Source: Sympetrum striolatum (Eukaryota; Arthropoda; Insecta; Odonata; Libellulidae). Taken from it: DNA of 64,000 nt. The notes under the pieces are model-generated. The model was given only the letters and a program-made list of their open reading frames with translations. It made no database searches and was not told the DNA's origin. The position numbers and the translations under genes are program-made. Numbering within the stretch: the stretch's first letter is position 1; each line of letters begins with the position of its first letter. Shown here one piece after another: positions 11,561 through 22,108 of this stretch. The stretch is taken from positions 248,001 through 312,000 of the forward strand of contig CANPUZ010000061.1 in NCBI GenBank assembly GCA_947579665.1. The letters run 5' to 3'.

Positions 11561-11992
11561 TAAGGTAAACAAATATTAATATTTACTAGTGATCGCCCAC
11601 TGGTCGAAATTCGATCATAATTCATTGAATGTTTAAGTCTGAACGTTATTGAGTTCCTTTCGTCAAAAAGTATACCTATATAATTATAGCTTATAATTTA
11701 TTTCATTATTTCTCTATTACGTCAGCTGCGAGCGAGTACAAATACATCATTAGGGTGTATTCTTTGCCTTCATTCCCTTCAATAAATGTAAAATTTTAGT
11801 TTTAGTAAGATAAATAAAACATAATTACAGCTTGTAGCTTTATTTATTTTTTATACAAGTCATTTTTACTTTCTCCCTATACGTAGTATAGAGAAAGTAT
11901 TGTTTTCATGAAAAAAATCGACTTCGAGATTTCAACGGAAATACATGTTTTGGGGTCCCTAGAACACGTTTTGACCATTTTCGGAATTATGT

Positions 11993-12024
11993 CTGTGTGT
12001 ATGTGTCTGTGTGTGTGTGTGTGT
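11993..12024. repeat. TG microsatellite, left half of the LINE target
   Basis: TGTGTGTATGTGTC followed by pure TG, ending where the (ATT)n-containing LINE tail starts. It belongs to the Helentron-like element. Confidence 0.8.
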
Positions 12025-12124
12025 TTTATTATTATTATTATTATTTTATTTTACGTTAAAAGAAATTGAGGTTTACATTTTACCCTTTACAGTTCACATT
12101 ATCACGTTTTTTTTATAAGGTCGT

Positions 12125-12368
12125 TTCGTGATTATCTCCTTTATATCACGGTTCACAATTCAGTCCATATCACAGTTTGTATCACAGATTGATATCACAG
12201 TTCACATTTCAGTCCATATCACAGTTTAATATCACAGTTAACAGTTTAGTCCAAATCACAGTTTAATTTCACAGTTTAAAATTCAGTCCACATCACAGCT
12301 TACATCACAGCTAGTATCACAGTTTAATATCGCAGTCCGTATCACGGTTTATTATCACAGCTCTAAAA
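12125..12368 (-). repeat. Minisatellite-like 3' UTR of the Tx1-type LINE
   Basis: Repeated ATCACAGTTTAAT / CAGTCCATATCACAG words occur about every 14-28 bp, plus a longer period (CAGTTCACATTTCAGTCC seen twice). It lies between the ORF2 stop and the tail. Confidence 0.7.
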
Positions 12369-12369
12369 T

Positions 12370-15300
12370 CTAAGTAAATGCTGGGGCCATCCTCATTGCT
12401 CCGCTTTCCACGAGGCACAAAGCGTTTTCCGTGCACCATCGCGTGCGGAATAATTCTTCGGTGCCGTTGGAGACGTGGTAGGTGTACTCCCTCAGGAGCC
12501 TCTCTTTGACTTTATTCTTGAAATGGCCGACTGCATTCGTCTTTGACCCTCCGCATTTACTCTTCTTCACGAAGGAATGGTATATTGCGCTTTTGGCAAG
12601 GGTCAGTAGATAGTTCGCTAGGATTGTTTCCTTGATTCTAGTTTTCTGGACGGAAAAACCCCCCAATATATCGCCGGCTGTGATCGCGCTCTTCTTAGTC
12701 AGGGTTTTTAGCGTCCCTTCGAGCAGGGTCCACAGTTTCTTCGATTCTTTGCATTCCAGCGCGATGTGTCTGGCGGTTCCTGTCTGCTCTTTGCACAATA
12801 TACAGTCCGTATTGCTAGTGATTTTTGATTTGTGCAGGAAGATGCTGTCGGCCCACCTGTCATGAGCCAGCCTCCAGCTCACCTCTGCGTCGTTTCCAAA
12901 GGAGGGTTGACTGTGGAAAGTCTTCCAGTGGATTTTTTCGCACCCGCTCGCGGGAGGCCGATCGTCAGAGAGGGTTTTGTAAACCACCTCTCTGTAGATG
13001 TTTTTCTTGTTCATTGGTATCGGTTGAGTCGCTCTTTTGAGTTCGCTGTAGAATTGGATTTCAGAGTCGGTGCTTAGGTCCCCCCAATCTTTCGCTGCGG
13101 TCGTCCCGTTTGTTGTTGTCTTCACGTTCATCAGATTCCACGCTTTTCTAGTTTCCTCGTAAAAGACGTCTCTCCCCCTCCCTTTCTTTGATATCCTTTC
13201 CTCCGCGAGTATCTTCCACGGCTCGTCTTCATTTGCCAGCAGAAGTCTCTGCATGACTTGGAATCTGAAGGCCAGTATTCTCTTCTCCACGTTCACGAGA
13301 CCCAATCCCCCCAGCTCGACTGGGCTGCAGAGGGTGAGCGCATCGACCCAGTGTCTGCCATCTCCCCATACGAAGTTGACGATCTTGGACTGAAGGAGGT
13401 TGCACAGCGTCTTGGGGACGGATTGGCACTGCGCGACGTGCCAAACTTTCGGAGCGATGAATTGGTTCGCTGCCCTTACCCTTCCTATTAGGGAAAGGGG
13501 TCGTCCCACCACAGACCATTTTTGGATTCCCTGCAGCACTTTTTCTTTGATTTCGGTCTCGATCTTTGCCGCCGCGTCGTGTTTCTCGTTCCCGATCCAC
13601 ACTCCCAAGAATTTGGCTCCGTCTGCTTTCCATCGCAAGCTAGTTGGCCAATCGTTTCTTCCTTTCCATTTACCGCACCCCATCCCCATGGATTTCTCTC
13701 CATTGAGGACAGCCCCGGATACAGTTGCGTAATCCTCAAAGACGTCTAGGAGTTTCTGTATTTCGAGGTCTTCAGAAATTATGACGTTGACGTCATCTGC
13801 ATACGCGGATACGACTAGGTGTATGGGGTTTCTCCCTCTCCGAATAGGCATGCCGGTTAATTTAGATTTAATTTGGGTAAGGAAGGGTTCTAAGCTTATG
13901 GCGTATAACTGTCCAGACAATGGGCAGCCTTGTCTAATGCCTCTTCGGAATTGGATGGGGGCCGTCAGATATGATGACACCCTGATGAAGAATTGGCTGT
14001 CTTCGTAAAGAGTTTGTATTTGATTGACGAAGTTGCTCTTAAAACCCATCTTCTTTAGGGCGTAGAGAAGATGAGAGTGACGAACTCTGTCAAAGGCCCC
14101 TTTTTGGTCGAGAGAGATCACTGCTATCTGTAAATTTTCGTCATTGGCCTTAGCTATCGAATTTCTAAGGAGGTTAACGTTGTTAAGGATAGTCCTTCCA
14201 GGAACTCCGCATCCTTGCTCCTTCGAAATGACGTCTCCAATCACGAGGTTCAGCCTATGGGAGATGCATTTAGCGATTATTTTGTAATCGATACACGTCA
14301 AGCTTATAGGTCTCCAATTTCCGACAATGTTTCTATCCCCTCCTTTGTGTATCAGAGACATTATCGTCTTTCTGGTTGATTTGGGAAGACATCCTTTTCT
14401 GAAGCTCTCCTCAGTCATTTTCAGAAAGGGTTTCCTAAGAAGAGGCCAGAATTTTTGATAAAATTCTACTGTTATTCCGTCTATACCGGGTGCTTTCCCT
14501 TTATTGAGGGCTTTAACGGCTGCGTCCATTTCGTCTATCGCAAAACTTTTTTCGCAAAGGTTAGCCCTGTCTTCATCCAATTTTTTCATCTGCCCGTAAA
14601 TTTCATTTCCTTCTTCTGTTTGGTCCGTTTGTTGCGTATCCTTTTGGAGGTTCACAAAGTGCTCTCGTATTACCTTACAGATGTCAGCTGGGGAAGTCGT
14701 GATGCCCTTATCGGTTCGAATTGAGTTGATGGGCTTTGGAAACCATCGCCTGGCTGTCTTTGCTAAATGGGCTCCTGTTGGTGCATCGCTGGCGATGACA
14801 TTCTGCAGCCCCATGCTCGTAACTCTACTCTCGCCTTCTCTCACATACCACTCGGCTATCTTCTCATTAATTGCAATCGTATCTTCATCCGCTACTCGCA
14901 ATGTTGCCGCTGTATCTTCTAACTTTCTTATGGTCTGGTATCTAATGTCTTTTTCTATTTTCTTGAATAAAATCGTCGAGGCTCTAACCTCTTCTTTGAA
15001 ATTTTCCCACCACTCTATCGGATCGGAGTTATCTTCGTGGTTACATCTATCTATAATTGCTTTAATCATTATATTGTATCTTTCATTTTCGAGAAAGCTA
15101 TTGTCTAGTCGCCAGTAAGGGCTTTTCCAATGGTCCAGTTCCTTCGCAATGTTGATCTTTAGTTTTACGAGGTAATGGTCGGAGAAAGTTGGCATTACGT
15201 CTATCTGCTGTAGGTTCTCAACGGCATTTTTGTTGACGTAGTATCGGTCTAGCCTTGACTTGGAGTAGTAAGGTCCGCAGGAGACGTAGGTGTAGCCTGC

Positions 15301-15883
15301 TTCCTCCTTCCGAAATTCCTCCCACGCATCCACCATATCCAATCTTTTCATAATGCATTTCAAAATTTTGGCTGTTTTAGGATGTCTTTCGATGCCTGTG
15401 GAGCGATCTTTCTTCGGGTTAAGGGTGCAATTAAAGTCGCCCCCGACGAAGATCTTTCTTGTACTGCTGTCTGCTGGGCTGTTTAAAGTAACGTACTCTT
15501 CTACTCTGTTTAACACAACTGTAGCGTGGGCTTCATTGTTGGGCGTGTAAACGTTCACTATGTTAATTGACTGTCCTCCCCGAGTGGTCAGTAATGCAGC
15601 TTGTGCGTAACCTACCTCTAACACCTCTTTCTTTTTAACTGTTATGTCTTGGTTTTTTTTTTACTAATATGGCTGTTCCAGAACATACATTTGTTGGTGG
15701 ATTGTATATGCAGTTGTATCCAACAAAATCCAAAGCGCCGTCATCTAAGTTTGTCTCTTGTAGCAGACAAACGTCGGGATTTAATCTCTCCAAGAGTATT
15801 TCAAATAGCTCTCTTTTATTCGCGGAACGTAAGGATCTCACATTGTGTGTTATGAAAATAAGGTCTCCTGGGTGTTTCTTCAT
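12370..15883 (-). CDS. LINE ORF2: endonuclease, reverse transcriptase and C-terminal zinc finger (one frameshift)
   Basis: The first ATG of the frame is at 15883-15881, 31 bases past the ORF1 stop. The N-terminal part (HNVRSL, CLLQETN) is the start of the APE-type endonuclease. The reading frame shifts at a run of ten T on the + strand (15653-15662). The long downstream frame 12370-15624 continues it with GGDFN (residues 61-65 of that frame), SRLDR (123-127) and the catalytic SDH (148-150). RT motifs follow: APGIDG (378), SLDQKGAFD (504), RQGCPLS (564) and YADD (608-611). A CxxC...HxxxxC finger lies near 941-958, and the frame ends ...MRMAPAFT. The single-base slip in the homopolymer is either a real mutation or a sequencing error. 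The protein would copy its RNA at a nicked genomic site. Confidence 0.85.
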
Positions 15884-15914
15884 AACAGTTTCCTCCGTTG
15901 TGAGATGGGATGGT

Positions 15915-17855
15915 TTATTCGTCACACCTTCTGAGGGCTTTCAGAAGCCTTTGGATTCTAATTCTAAAGGCTTGCTCTTTAATTATTCTCTTGTCTATGA
16001 TGTCTTCCAAAACTTCGATTAAATCTTTAGTGTCAGAAAACATGTCAAACGCTTTTTCTAGCGGTTCGGTACTTCGTTTTACCTCTATTAAATATTTTCT
16101 TAAAGATGGGTATGGGATTGGAATGTGCCCTCCTTTTGAATAATATCTCGTTTCGATCCTTTGAAAGCTTTCTTCATCGTTTTGTTCAGGTTTTTCTTTT
16201 CTTATTTTGTTTCCTCTTTTTCTTTGTGGCGAGTTTATGGGGGATGTTTGGGTGTTATCATCTCCTTGCTTTCTTTTTCGCGTTTCGTCTTCTTTCGGTG
16301 TGTCTGGTATTAAATCTCGTACTTGACTTTCCGGGTTTTCCTTATTTGTTATGGGGTCTTCTGTTAGTATTTCGTTTGTGTATATATTTGTTGTTGTTGT
16401 TGTTATTTCCATCCTTTCCTTTTGTCGTTCTTCGTTTACGTCCATCTTATCAGATGTTAAAAGAGAGATAAGGTCAGAAGCAGCCGTGCGGGTTGTCTTC
16501 GCTGTATCGGGAGCCACGCTTTGTGTTTCCTTTATCGGTTCGGGGTCGTTAAGGACAATTAGATCGCTTTCTTGAGTTGACCTGAGTGAATGGGGCGCTG
16601 AGTCTACAGTCGAAGGTGCATTCTTCTGTTCGTTTGTTACCGATGGCGTAATCCTCGTGCTGTCGATCTCGTCTGCCGTGCATGCTTTCGCGTAGTGACC
16701 CTCTTTGTGGCATTTAAAACATCTAGGTTCTTCAAAGTTGAAGTAAATTCGATGATGGAGGCCGCCGAAATTAATCAAAAGTGATTCCGGCACGTGTGCT
16801 CCATCACGTTTGATGATAAAACATTGTCTTCTCCACGCTTGTATGTGGGTTAAATCTGGTCTTTTCAGGCCGAGTGAAAGGAAGGTTACAGGACTGACGA
16901 CTCGTCCTATTCGACTTAGAATTTCTGACAAATCGTCCGATGGAAATTCGGGTGGAATGTTGGAAATAACTAGCCGCTCCACTTTTTGAGACATGCGGTT
17001 TGCTACAACGTAATTATCTTTGATTGTGATTCCTCCGTGATTGGACATGAAGTTGTTTATTGTTTCTTCGTCTTTGAGGTAAATGCATATTCTTCCATTG
17101 GAGAGTCTAGTAGCGTGGGTTATATTTTTGCCTCCAATTATATCTGCTAGCGCAACCACAAGTAAAGCCTGCATCAGAATTCCAAGTTTTCTTGTAGGGC
17201 CTGTTGATAAGGGGGTGATTTGAATATTCGACTGAAATGTGCCTCTTTGAGTGGCTAACTCAGAGGTATTCGCACGGGATTGGTGTGAGATACCTTCCGT
17301 GACTCTTGCGTAAGTTGTTTTCTGGATTGGGGGGGTTAGGGGAAGAGAGTCTGAAATGGTATTTTGAAGATTAGGAAAACTTTGCGAGGTTGAGTTATTA
17401 GAGGATGACAAATTCACCTGAGGGGTGGAAGATAATGAGGTCGAAGGCAAGGAGGAGGAGGTGGAAAGCACTGTAGTTGTGGTATGGGGTGGCTTCACAG
17501 ATAGCGGGGCAACGAGCGTTGGAGTGGAGCTGATGGGGCTTATGGAAGGAATAATGCTCCCTTCAGTCGTTGTGCTTGACTTACTATGATCTATAGATGG
17601 TACCACGGATGCTGAGGTAGAAGTGACATTCGTAGTCAGTACGATTGCTCCTTTCTCCCTCCTCAAAATTGTTGAAGGCGAGTGAAGGATTTCTTCATCA
17701 GATGTTAGATTCAGACGTCTCGGGCTACGTATACGCTGCGAAGTATCTTCTTCCGCTGGTCCAGACATGATTGGTGACGATGGTTTATTAACAGGTGAGA
17801 GTACGGTTGTAGATGACGATGTAGATGGTTTGGTAACGTCGGATTCGGTGCTCAT
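15915..17855 (-). CDS. LINE ORF1: RNA-binding gag-like protein with one CCHC knuckle
   Basis: Open from a stop upstream of 17939; the first ATG is at 17855, giving about 646 residues. The N-terminal third is a Ser/Thr/Pro-rich disordered region. A folded region follows (about 235-400 counted from 17939) with features of the RRM-like/DUF4283-type core of Tx1-group ORF1 proteins, leading into a single knuckle CFKCHKEGHYAKAC. The C-terminal third is charged and low-complexity. The TAA stop (15915-15917) is 31 bases before the ORF2 ATG, so ORF2 may be made by reinitiation. The ORF is intact. Confidence 0.85.
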   Translation of the reverse strand: MSTESDVTKPSTSSSTTVLSPVNKPSSPIMSGPAEEDTSQRIRSPRRLNLTSDEEILHSPSTILRREKGAIVLTTNVTSTSASVVPSIDHSKSSTTTEGSIIPSISPISSTPTLVAPLSVKPPHTTTTVLSTSSSLPSTSLSSTPQVNLSSSNNSTSQSFPNLQNTISDSLPLTPPIQKTTYARVTEGISHQSRANTSELATQRGTFQSNIQITPLSTGPTRKLGILMQALLVVALADIIGGKNITHATRLSNGRICIYLKDEETINNFMSNHGGITIKDNYVVANRMSQKVERLVISNIPPEFPSDDLSEILSRIGRVVSPVTFLSLGLKRPDLTHIQAWRRQCFIIKRDGAHVPESLLINFGGLHHRIYFNFEEPRCFKCHKEGHYAKACTADEIDSTRITPSVTNEQKNAPSTVDSAPHSLRSTQESDLIVLNDPEPIKETQSVAPDTAKTTRTAASDLISLLTSDKMDVNEERQKERMEITTTTTNIYTNEILTEDPITNKENPESQVRDLIPDTPKEDETRKRKQGDDNTQTSPINSPQRKRGNKIRKEKPEQNDEESFQRIETRYYSKGGHIPIPYPSLRKYLIEVKRSTEPLEKAFDMFSDTKDLIEVLEDIIDKRIIKEQAFRIRIQRLLKALRRCDE

Positions 17856-18142
17856 TTCAGGTGAATCTTCGTAAAAGAAGTCTGCCGCATCCGATCGGGG
17901 CAGCGCCCGAGCGGCCAGACGATCACTCGAACGAGGCACACTTAACCTATTTTAAGTTTCGAATGCTAAATGATAAGATTAGAACAAACTGACTGGAAAA
18001 ATATTCTCTCTATGAATATAATAGAGAGAGGTCACTTTGTAGAACACTTTAGTAAAGTCACTAAAACCACCACTACAAGAAAACACACAATAATCACGTT
18101 ATTTCGGGAGCTCACGAAAGGAACGTCCGAACACCACGAATG

Positions 18143-18144
<2 letters not shown>
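17856..18144 (-). promoter_or_regulatory. 5' UTR and probable internal promoter region of the Tx1-type LINE
   Basis: The sequence between the TG repeat and the ORF1 ATG has no other role. It contains a short palindrome (CTCTCTATTATATTCATAGAGAG, near 18006-18028). LINEs need an internal promoter; no specific initiator element is identified here. Confidence 0.4.

Positions 18145-18180
<36 letters not shown>
18145..18180. repeat. TG microsatellite, right half of the LINE target
   Basis: Eighteen uninterrupted TG units followed by ATAGTGGGCGCTC, which continues the Helentron-like element. Confidence 0.9.
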
Positions 18181-18181
<1 letters not shown>

Positions 18182-18496
18182 TAGTGGGCGCTCTAACGTG
18201 AAAACCATTAGTCGTATCAAAACCAAACTTCATATATAGTACTGTGGTGTGTGCTGTCAGAGTTGATTAGTTTTTGGAGTAAATCGGTCCAACGGAAGTC
18301 GAGCTTCATTCATCAAAGCTCATTTCCGCTTTTCATAATATCTCCATAAATATGACATATACATATATGGTATTACTTATAAAAGTTTGAGATAATGTGT
18401 TTTACTATAACTTTTGTATTTCACATATTTTTGTATCACCGGTTGATTAGGAGTTATTCGTGAAATACTGATAAACCGGAAGTAGCTGATTATGTA

Positions 18497-18573
18497 CACT
18501 CCTGGCCAAAATTAACGCAGCACCTCCCTAGCGATCCTTACGGCCGGTGCTGCGTTAATTTTGGCCAGGACTG
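18497..18573. mobile_element. 77-bp Tc1/mariner-type MITE with TA target duplication
   Basis: The 28-bp terminal inverted repeats differ at one position (CA[C/G]TCCTGGCCAAAATTAA, continuing to GCAGCACC) and surround only about 21 bp. TA precedes (18495-18496) and follows (18574-18575). The uninterrupted homologue near 26566 reads TATGTACTTTGTGGG, which is the empty site with one TA. CAGTCCTGGCCAAAAT is typical of Tc1-like ends. Confidence 0.9.
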
Positions 18574-19120
18574 TACTTTGTGGGAGCTCTAACATGAAAA
18601 CTATTTGTCGGATAGATACCAAATTTCATATATAGTACTTTGTTTGGTGTCGTTAGAGTTGATTAGTTTGTGGAGTAAATCGGTTAACCGGAAGTCGAGC
18701 TTCATTCTTCAAAGCTCATTTCCGGTTTTCAAAATATCTCCATAAATATAATATTTAGGTATATACTATTATTTATAAACGTTTTAGAAAATGATATTTA
18801 CTATAAATTTTGAATGAAACATTTTTGTATCACTGATTGTGTAGGAGTTATTCATGAAATACTGATAAACCGGAAGTTGCTGATTATGTACTTTGTGGGC
18901 GCTCTGGGCTCTAATGGAGAAAGGCCAGTTTCATCGTTTTTCATCGATCATGTCCCGAAAAACATTATTTATAATGTTTGTGACGTCAAAGATAATAATA
19001 TATAAATTAATCACTCGTCTTCCAAGTTTAGATGGAATATAGAGTTCAAAAATACTGTCGTAGATAAATATTTACATCTTATGTATGGAGAAAGTCATGT
19101 GCTGGCCACATCAGATTTTT

Positions 19121-19460
19121 CATTTTGTAGATTGATTCCCAAATACAAAATCCGTAAAATCGCCGCAAATAAGCCGAAAGTGTAAGTAAAATGTTGAACC
19201 ATTTGAAGTGGGAATCTCTAGAGTCAAGAAGAAAGTCATTTAGATTAGGATGTAAAAAAACATGGAAATCAGAAGAGGGCTGGGATGAACTGCGTGGCAG
19301 ATTTGAACTTCCTAATTATGTGGGACGCGGAATTCATAGTTTTAAAATCAAGGAACGCGAGCAGAAAACAGACATGGCAAAAGTTTCTGATATTAATAGG
19401 GGTATTAGGGAATGGAGGTCTTTACCCGGTGAATTTCTCAAGCCAATCATCTCTCAATAA
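19121..19460 (+). pseudogene. LINE reverse-transcriptase C-terminus, 5'-truncated
   Basis: An open stretch from 19191 (MLNHLKWESLESRRK...) to a TAA at 19458-19460 matches the conserved tail of CR1/jockey-group ORF2 proteins. Recognisable elements are the L.W.SLE.RR block, a WDEL block, PNYVGR, KIKEREQKTDMAK and the closing REW.SLP. About 100 residues remain, without the catalytic RT. It starts directly after the ATTTTT flank of the Helentron-like copy, and its stop codon abuts the satellite array. Confidence 0.7.
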
Positions 19461-22102
19461 AATGACGGAAATTAAGGAAAACAAGGGGATAAAGATTGAA
19501 ATTTCGCTTAAATTCTCAGTTTTCGATGCTTTTTTTGATCAAAATGAAAGAAAATGACGAAAATTAAGGAAAAAAAGGGGATAAAAATTGAAATTTCGCT
19601 AAAATTCTCAGTTTGATGCTTTTTTTGATCAAAATGCAAGAAAATGACGAAAATTAAGGAAAAAAAGGGGATAAAAATTGAAATTTCGCTAAAATTCTCA
19701 GTTTTCGACGCTTTTTTAGATCAAAATGCAAGAAAATGACGAAAATTAAGGAAAAAAAGGGGATAAAAATTGAAATATCGCTAAAATTCTCAGTTTTCGA
19801 CGCTTTTTTAGATCAAAATGCAAGAAAATGACGAAAATTAAGGAAAAAAAGGGGATAAATTGAAATTTCGCTAAAATTCTCAGTTTTCGACGCTTTTTTA
19901 GATCAAAATGCAAGAAAATGACGAAAATTAAGGAAAAAAAGGGGATAAATTGAAATTTCGCTAAAATTCTCAGTTTTCGACGCTTTTTTAGATCAAAATG
20001 CAAGAAAATGACGAAAATTAAGGAAAAAAAGGGGATAATAATTGAAATTTCGCTCAAATTCTCAGTTTTTGACGCTTTTCTTATCAAAATGCAAAAAAAT
20101 TATGAAAATTTAGGAAAAAAATGGATAAAAATTGAAATTTCCCTAAAATTCTCAGTTTTCGACGCTTTTTTAGATCAAAATGCAAGAAAATGACGAAAAT
20201 TAAGGAAAAAAAGGGGATAAAAATTGAAATTTCGCTAAAATTCTCAGTTTTCGACGCTTTTTTAGATCAAAATGCAAGAAAATGACGAAAATTAAGGAAA
20301 AAAAGGGGATAAATTGAAATTTCGCTAATATTCTCAGTTTTCGACGCTTTTTTAGATCAAAATGCAAGAAAATGACGAAAATTAAGGAAAAAAAGGGGAT
20401 AAAAATTGAAATTTCGCTAAAATTCTCAGTTTTCGACGCTTTTTTAGATCAAAATGCAAGAAAATGACGTAAAACAAGGAGAAAAACGGAATAAAAATTG
20501 AAATTTCGCTAAAATTCTCAGTTTTCGTCGCTTTTTTAGATCAAAATGCAAGAAAATGACGAAAATTAAGGAAAACAAGGGGATAAATTGAAATTTCGCT
20601 AAAATTCTCAGTTTTCGACGCTTTTTTTGATCAAAATGACGTAAAACAAGGAAAAAAAATGGATAAAAATTGAGATTTCGCTAAAATTATCAGTTTTCGA
20701 CTCTTTTTTAGATCAAAATGCAAGAAAATGACAAAAATTAAGGAAAAAAAGGGGATAAAATTGAAATTTCGCTAAAATTCTCAGTCTTCGACGCTTTTTT
20801 TGATCAAAATGCAAGAAAATGACGTAAAACAAGGAACAAAAGGGGATAAAAATTGAAATATCGCTAAAATTCTCAGTTTTCGACGCTTTTTTAGATCAAA
20901 ATGCAAGAAAATGACGAAAATTAAGGTAAAAATGGGGATAAATTGAAATTTCGCTAAAATTCTCAGTTTTCGACGCTTTTTTAGATCAAAATGCAAGAAA
21001 ATGACGAAAATTAAGGAAAAAAAGGGGATAAATTGAAATTTCGCTAAAATTCTCAGTTTTCGACGCTTTTTTAGATCAAAATGCAAGAAAATGACGAAAA
21101 TTAAGGAAAAAAAGGGGATAATAATTGAAATTTCGCTCAAATTCTCAGTTTTTGACGCTTTTCTTATCAAAATGCAAAAAAATTATGAAAATTTAGGAAA
21201 AAAATGGATAAAAATTGAAATTTCCCTAAAATTCTCAGTTTTCGACGCTTTTTTAGATCAAAATGCAAGAAAATGACGAAAATTAAGGAAAAAAAGGGGA
21301 TAAAAATTGAAATTTCGCTAAAATTCTCAGATTTCGACGCTTTTTTAGATCAAAATGCAAGAAAATGACGAAAATTAAGGAAAAAAAGGGGATAAATTGA
21401 AATTTCGCTAATATTCTCAGTTTTCGACGCTTTTTTAGATCAAAATGCAAGAAAATGACGAAAATTAAGGAAAAAAAGGGGATAAAAATTGAAATTTCGC
21501 TAAAATTCTCAGTTTTCGACGCTTTTTTAGATCAAAATGAAGGAAATGACGTAAAACAAGGAGAAAAACGGAATAAAAATTGAAATTTCGCTAAAATTCT
21601 CAGTTTTCGTCGCTTTTTTAGATCAAAATGCAAGAAAATGACGAAAATTAAGGAAAACAAGGGGATAAATTGAAATTTCGCTAAAATTCTCAGTTTTCGA
21701 CGCTTTTTTTGATCAAAATGACGTAAAACAAGGAAAAAAAATGGATAAAAATTGAGATTTCGCTAAAATTATCAGTTTTCGACTCTTTTTTAGATCAAAA
21801 TGCAAGAAAATGACGAAAATTAAGGAAAAAAAGGGGATAAAATTGAAATTTCGCTAAAATTCTCAGTCTTCGACGCTTTTTTTGATCAAAATGCAAGAAA
21901 ATGACGTAAAACAAGGAACAAAAGGGGATAAAAATATAAATTTCGCTAAAATTCTCAGTTTTCGACGCTTTTTTAGATCAAAATGCAAGAAAATGACGAA
22001 AATTAAGGTAAAAATGGGGATTAAAATTGAAATTTCGTTAAAATTCTCAGTTTTCGACGCTTTTTTAGATCAAAATGCAAGAAAATGACAAAAATTAAGG
22101 AA
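19461..22102. repeat. Satellite array, 90-bp unit with a 1083-bp higher-order repeat
   Basis: About 29 head-to-tail units of 87-93 bp (TGACGAAAATTAAGG, A/G-rich run, TTGAAATTTCGCTAAAATTC, TCAGTTTTCGACGC, TTTTTTAGATCAAAATGC). Length variants differ by the AAA before TTGAAAT. Variant units recur at a spacing of 1083 bp: the unit with TCAAATTCTCAGTTTTTGAC lies near 20050 and 21133, and the GTAAAACAAGGAGAAAAACGG unit near 20469 and 21550. This is a 12-unit higher-order repeat present about twice. ORFs here are repeat artefacts. Confidence 0.95.
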
Positions 22103-22108
22103 AAAAAT

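Larger units (their letters stand above)
12025..18144 (-). mobile_element. Near-intact Tx1-type LINE (about 6.1 kb) inserted in a TG repeat
   Basis: Minus-strand order: 5' UTR (17856-18144), ORF1 with a CCHC knuckle, ORF2 with apurinic endonuclease, reverse transcriptase and a C-terminal CCHC-type finger, 3' UTR (12025-12369), tail with AAT repeats. Both borders abut TG/AC microsatellite. The clade call rests on the style of the RT domain (LTCIDYKIIAKCISHRLN, SLDQKGAFDRV, RQGCPLS, AYADDV) and an ORF1 with a central fold plus single knuckle, which resemble Tx1/L1-group elements more than R1 or jockey. Only one frameshift separates it from full coding capacity, so it looks young. Confidence 0.85.
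11868..19114 (+). mobile_element. Helentron-like element, copy 2, split by a Tx1 LINE and a Tc1-type MITE
   Basis: The left part is 11868-12024: terminal hairpin ACTTTCTCCCTATACG/AGTATAGAGAAAGT, the block ending TCGGAATTATGTCTG, and part of the TG microsatellite. The right part is 18145-19114: rest of the microsatellite, two diverged 300-bp modules with ACCGGAAGT marks, and the end GTGCTGGCCACATCAG. Alignment by eye with the uninterrupted copy at 26105-27114 shows that 12025-18144 and 18497-18573 are insertions. ATTTTT flanks both ends (11862-11867 and 19115-19120). Confidence 0.75.

Noticed and set aside
12632..15855. Many + strand ORFs across the LINE
   Set aside because: All are antisense shadows of ORF2, which has recognisable endonuclease and RT motifs.
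16106..16471. A 121-residue hydrophobic ORF on the + strand
   Set aside because: Antisense to the charged C-terminal part of LINE ORF1; the hydrophobic composition comes from reading its AAA/GAA codons in reverse.
19746..22088. ORFs of 60-130 residues on both strands in the satellite (repeated LKKRRKLRILAKFQF or LKFSVFDAF)
   Set aside because: They are translations of the 90-bp tandem unit; frames open only because the unit is a multiple of three and lacks stops in those frames.
19461..22102. CRISPR-like array
   Set aside because: The units are contiguous 90-bp tandem repeats with no unique spacers of constant length.
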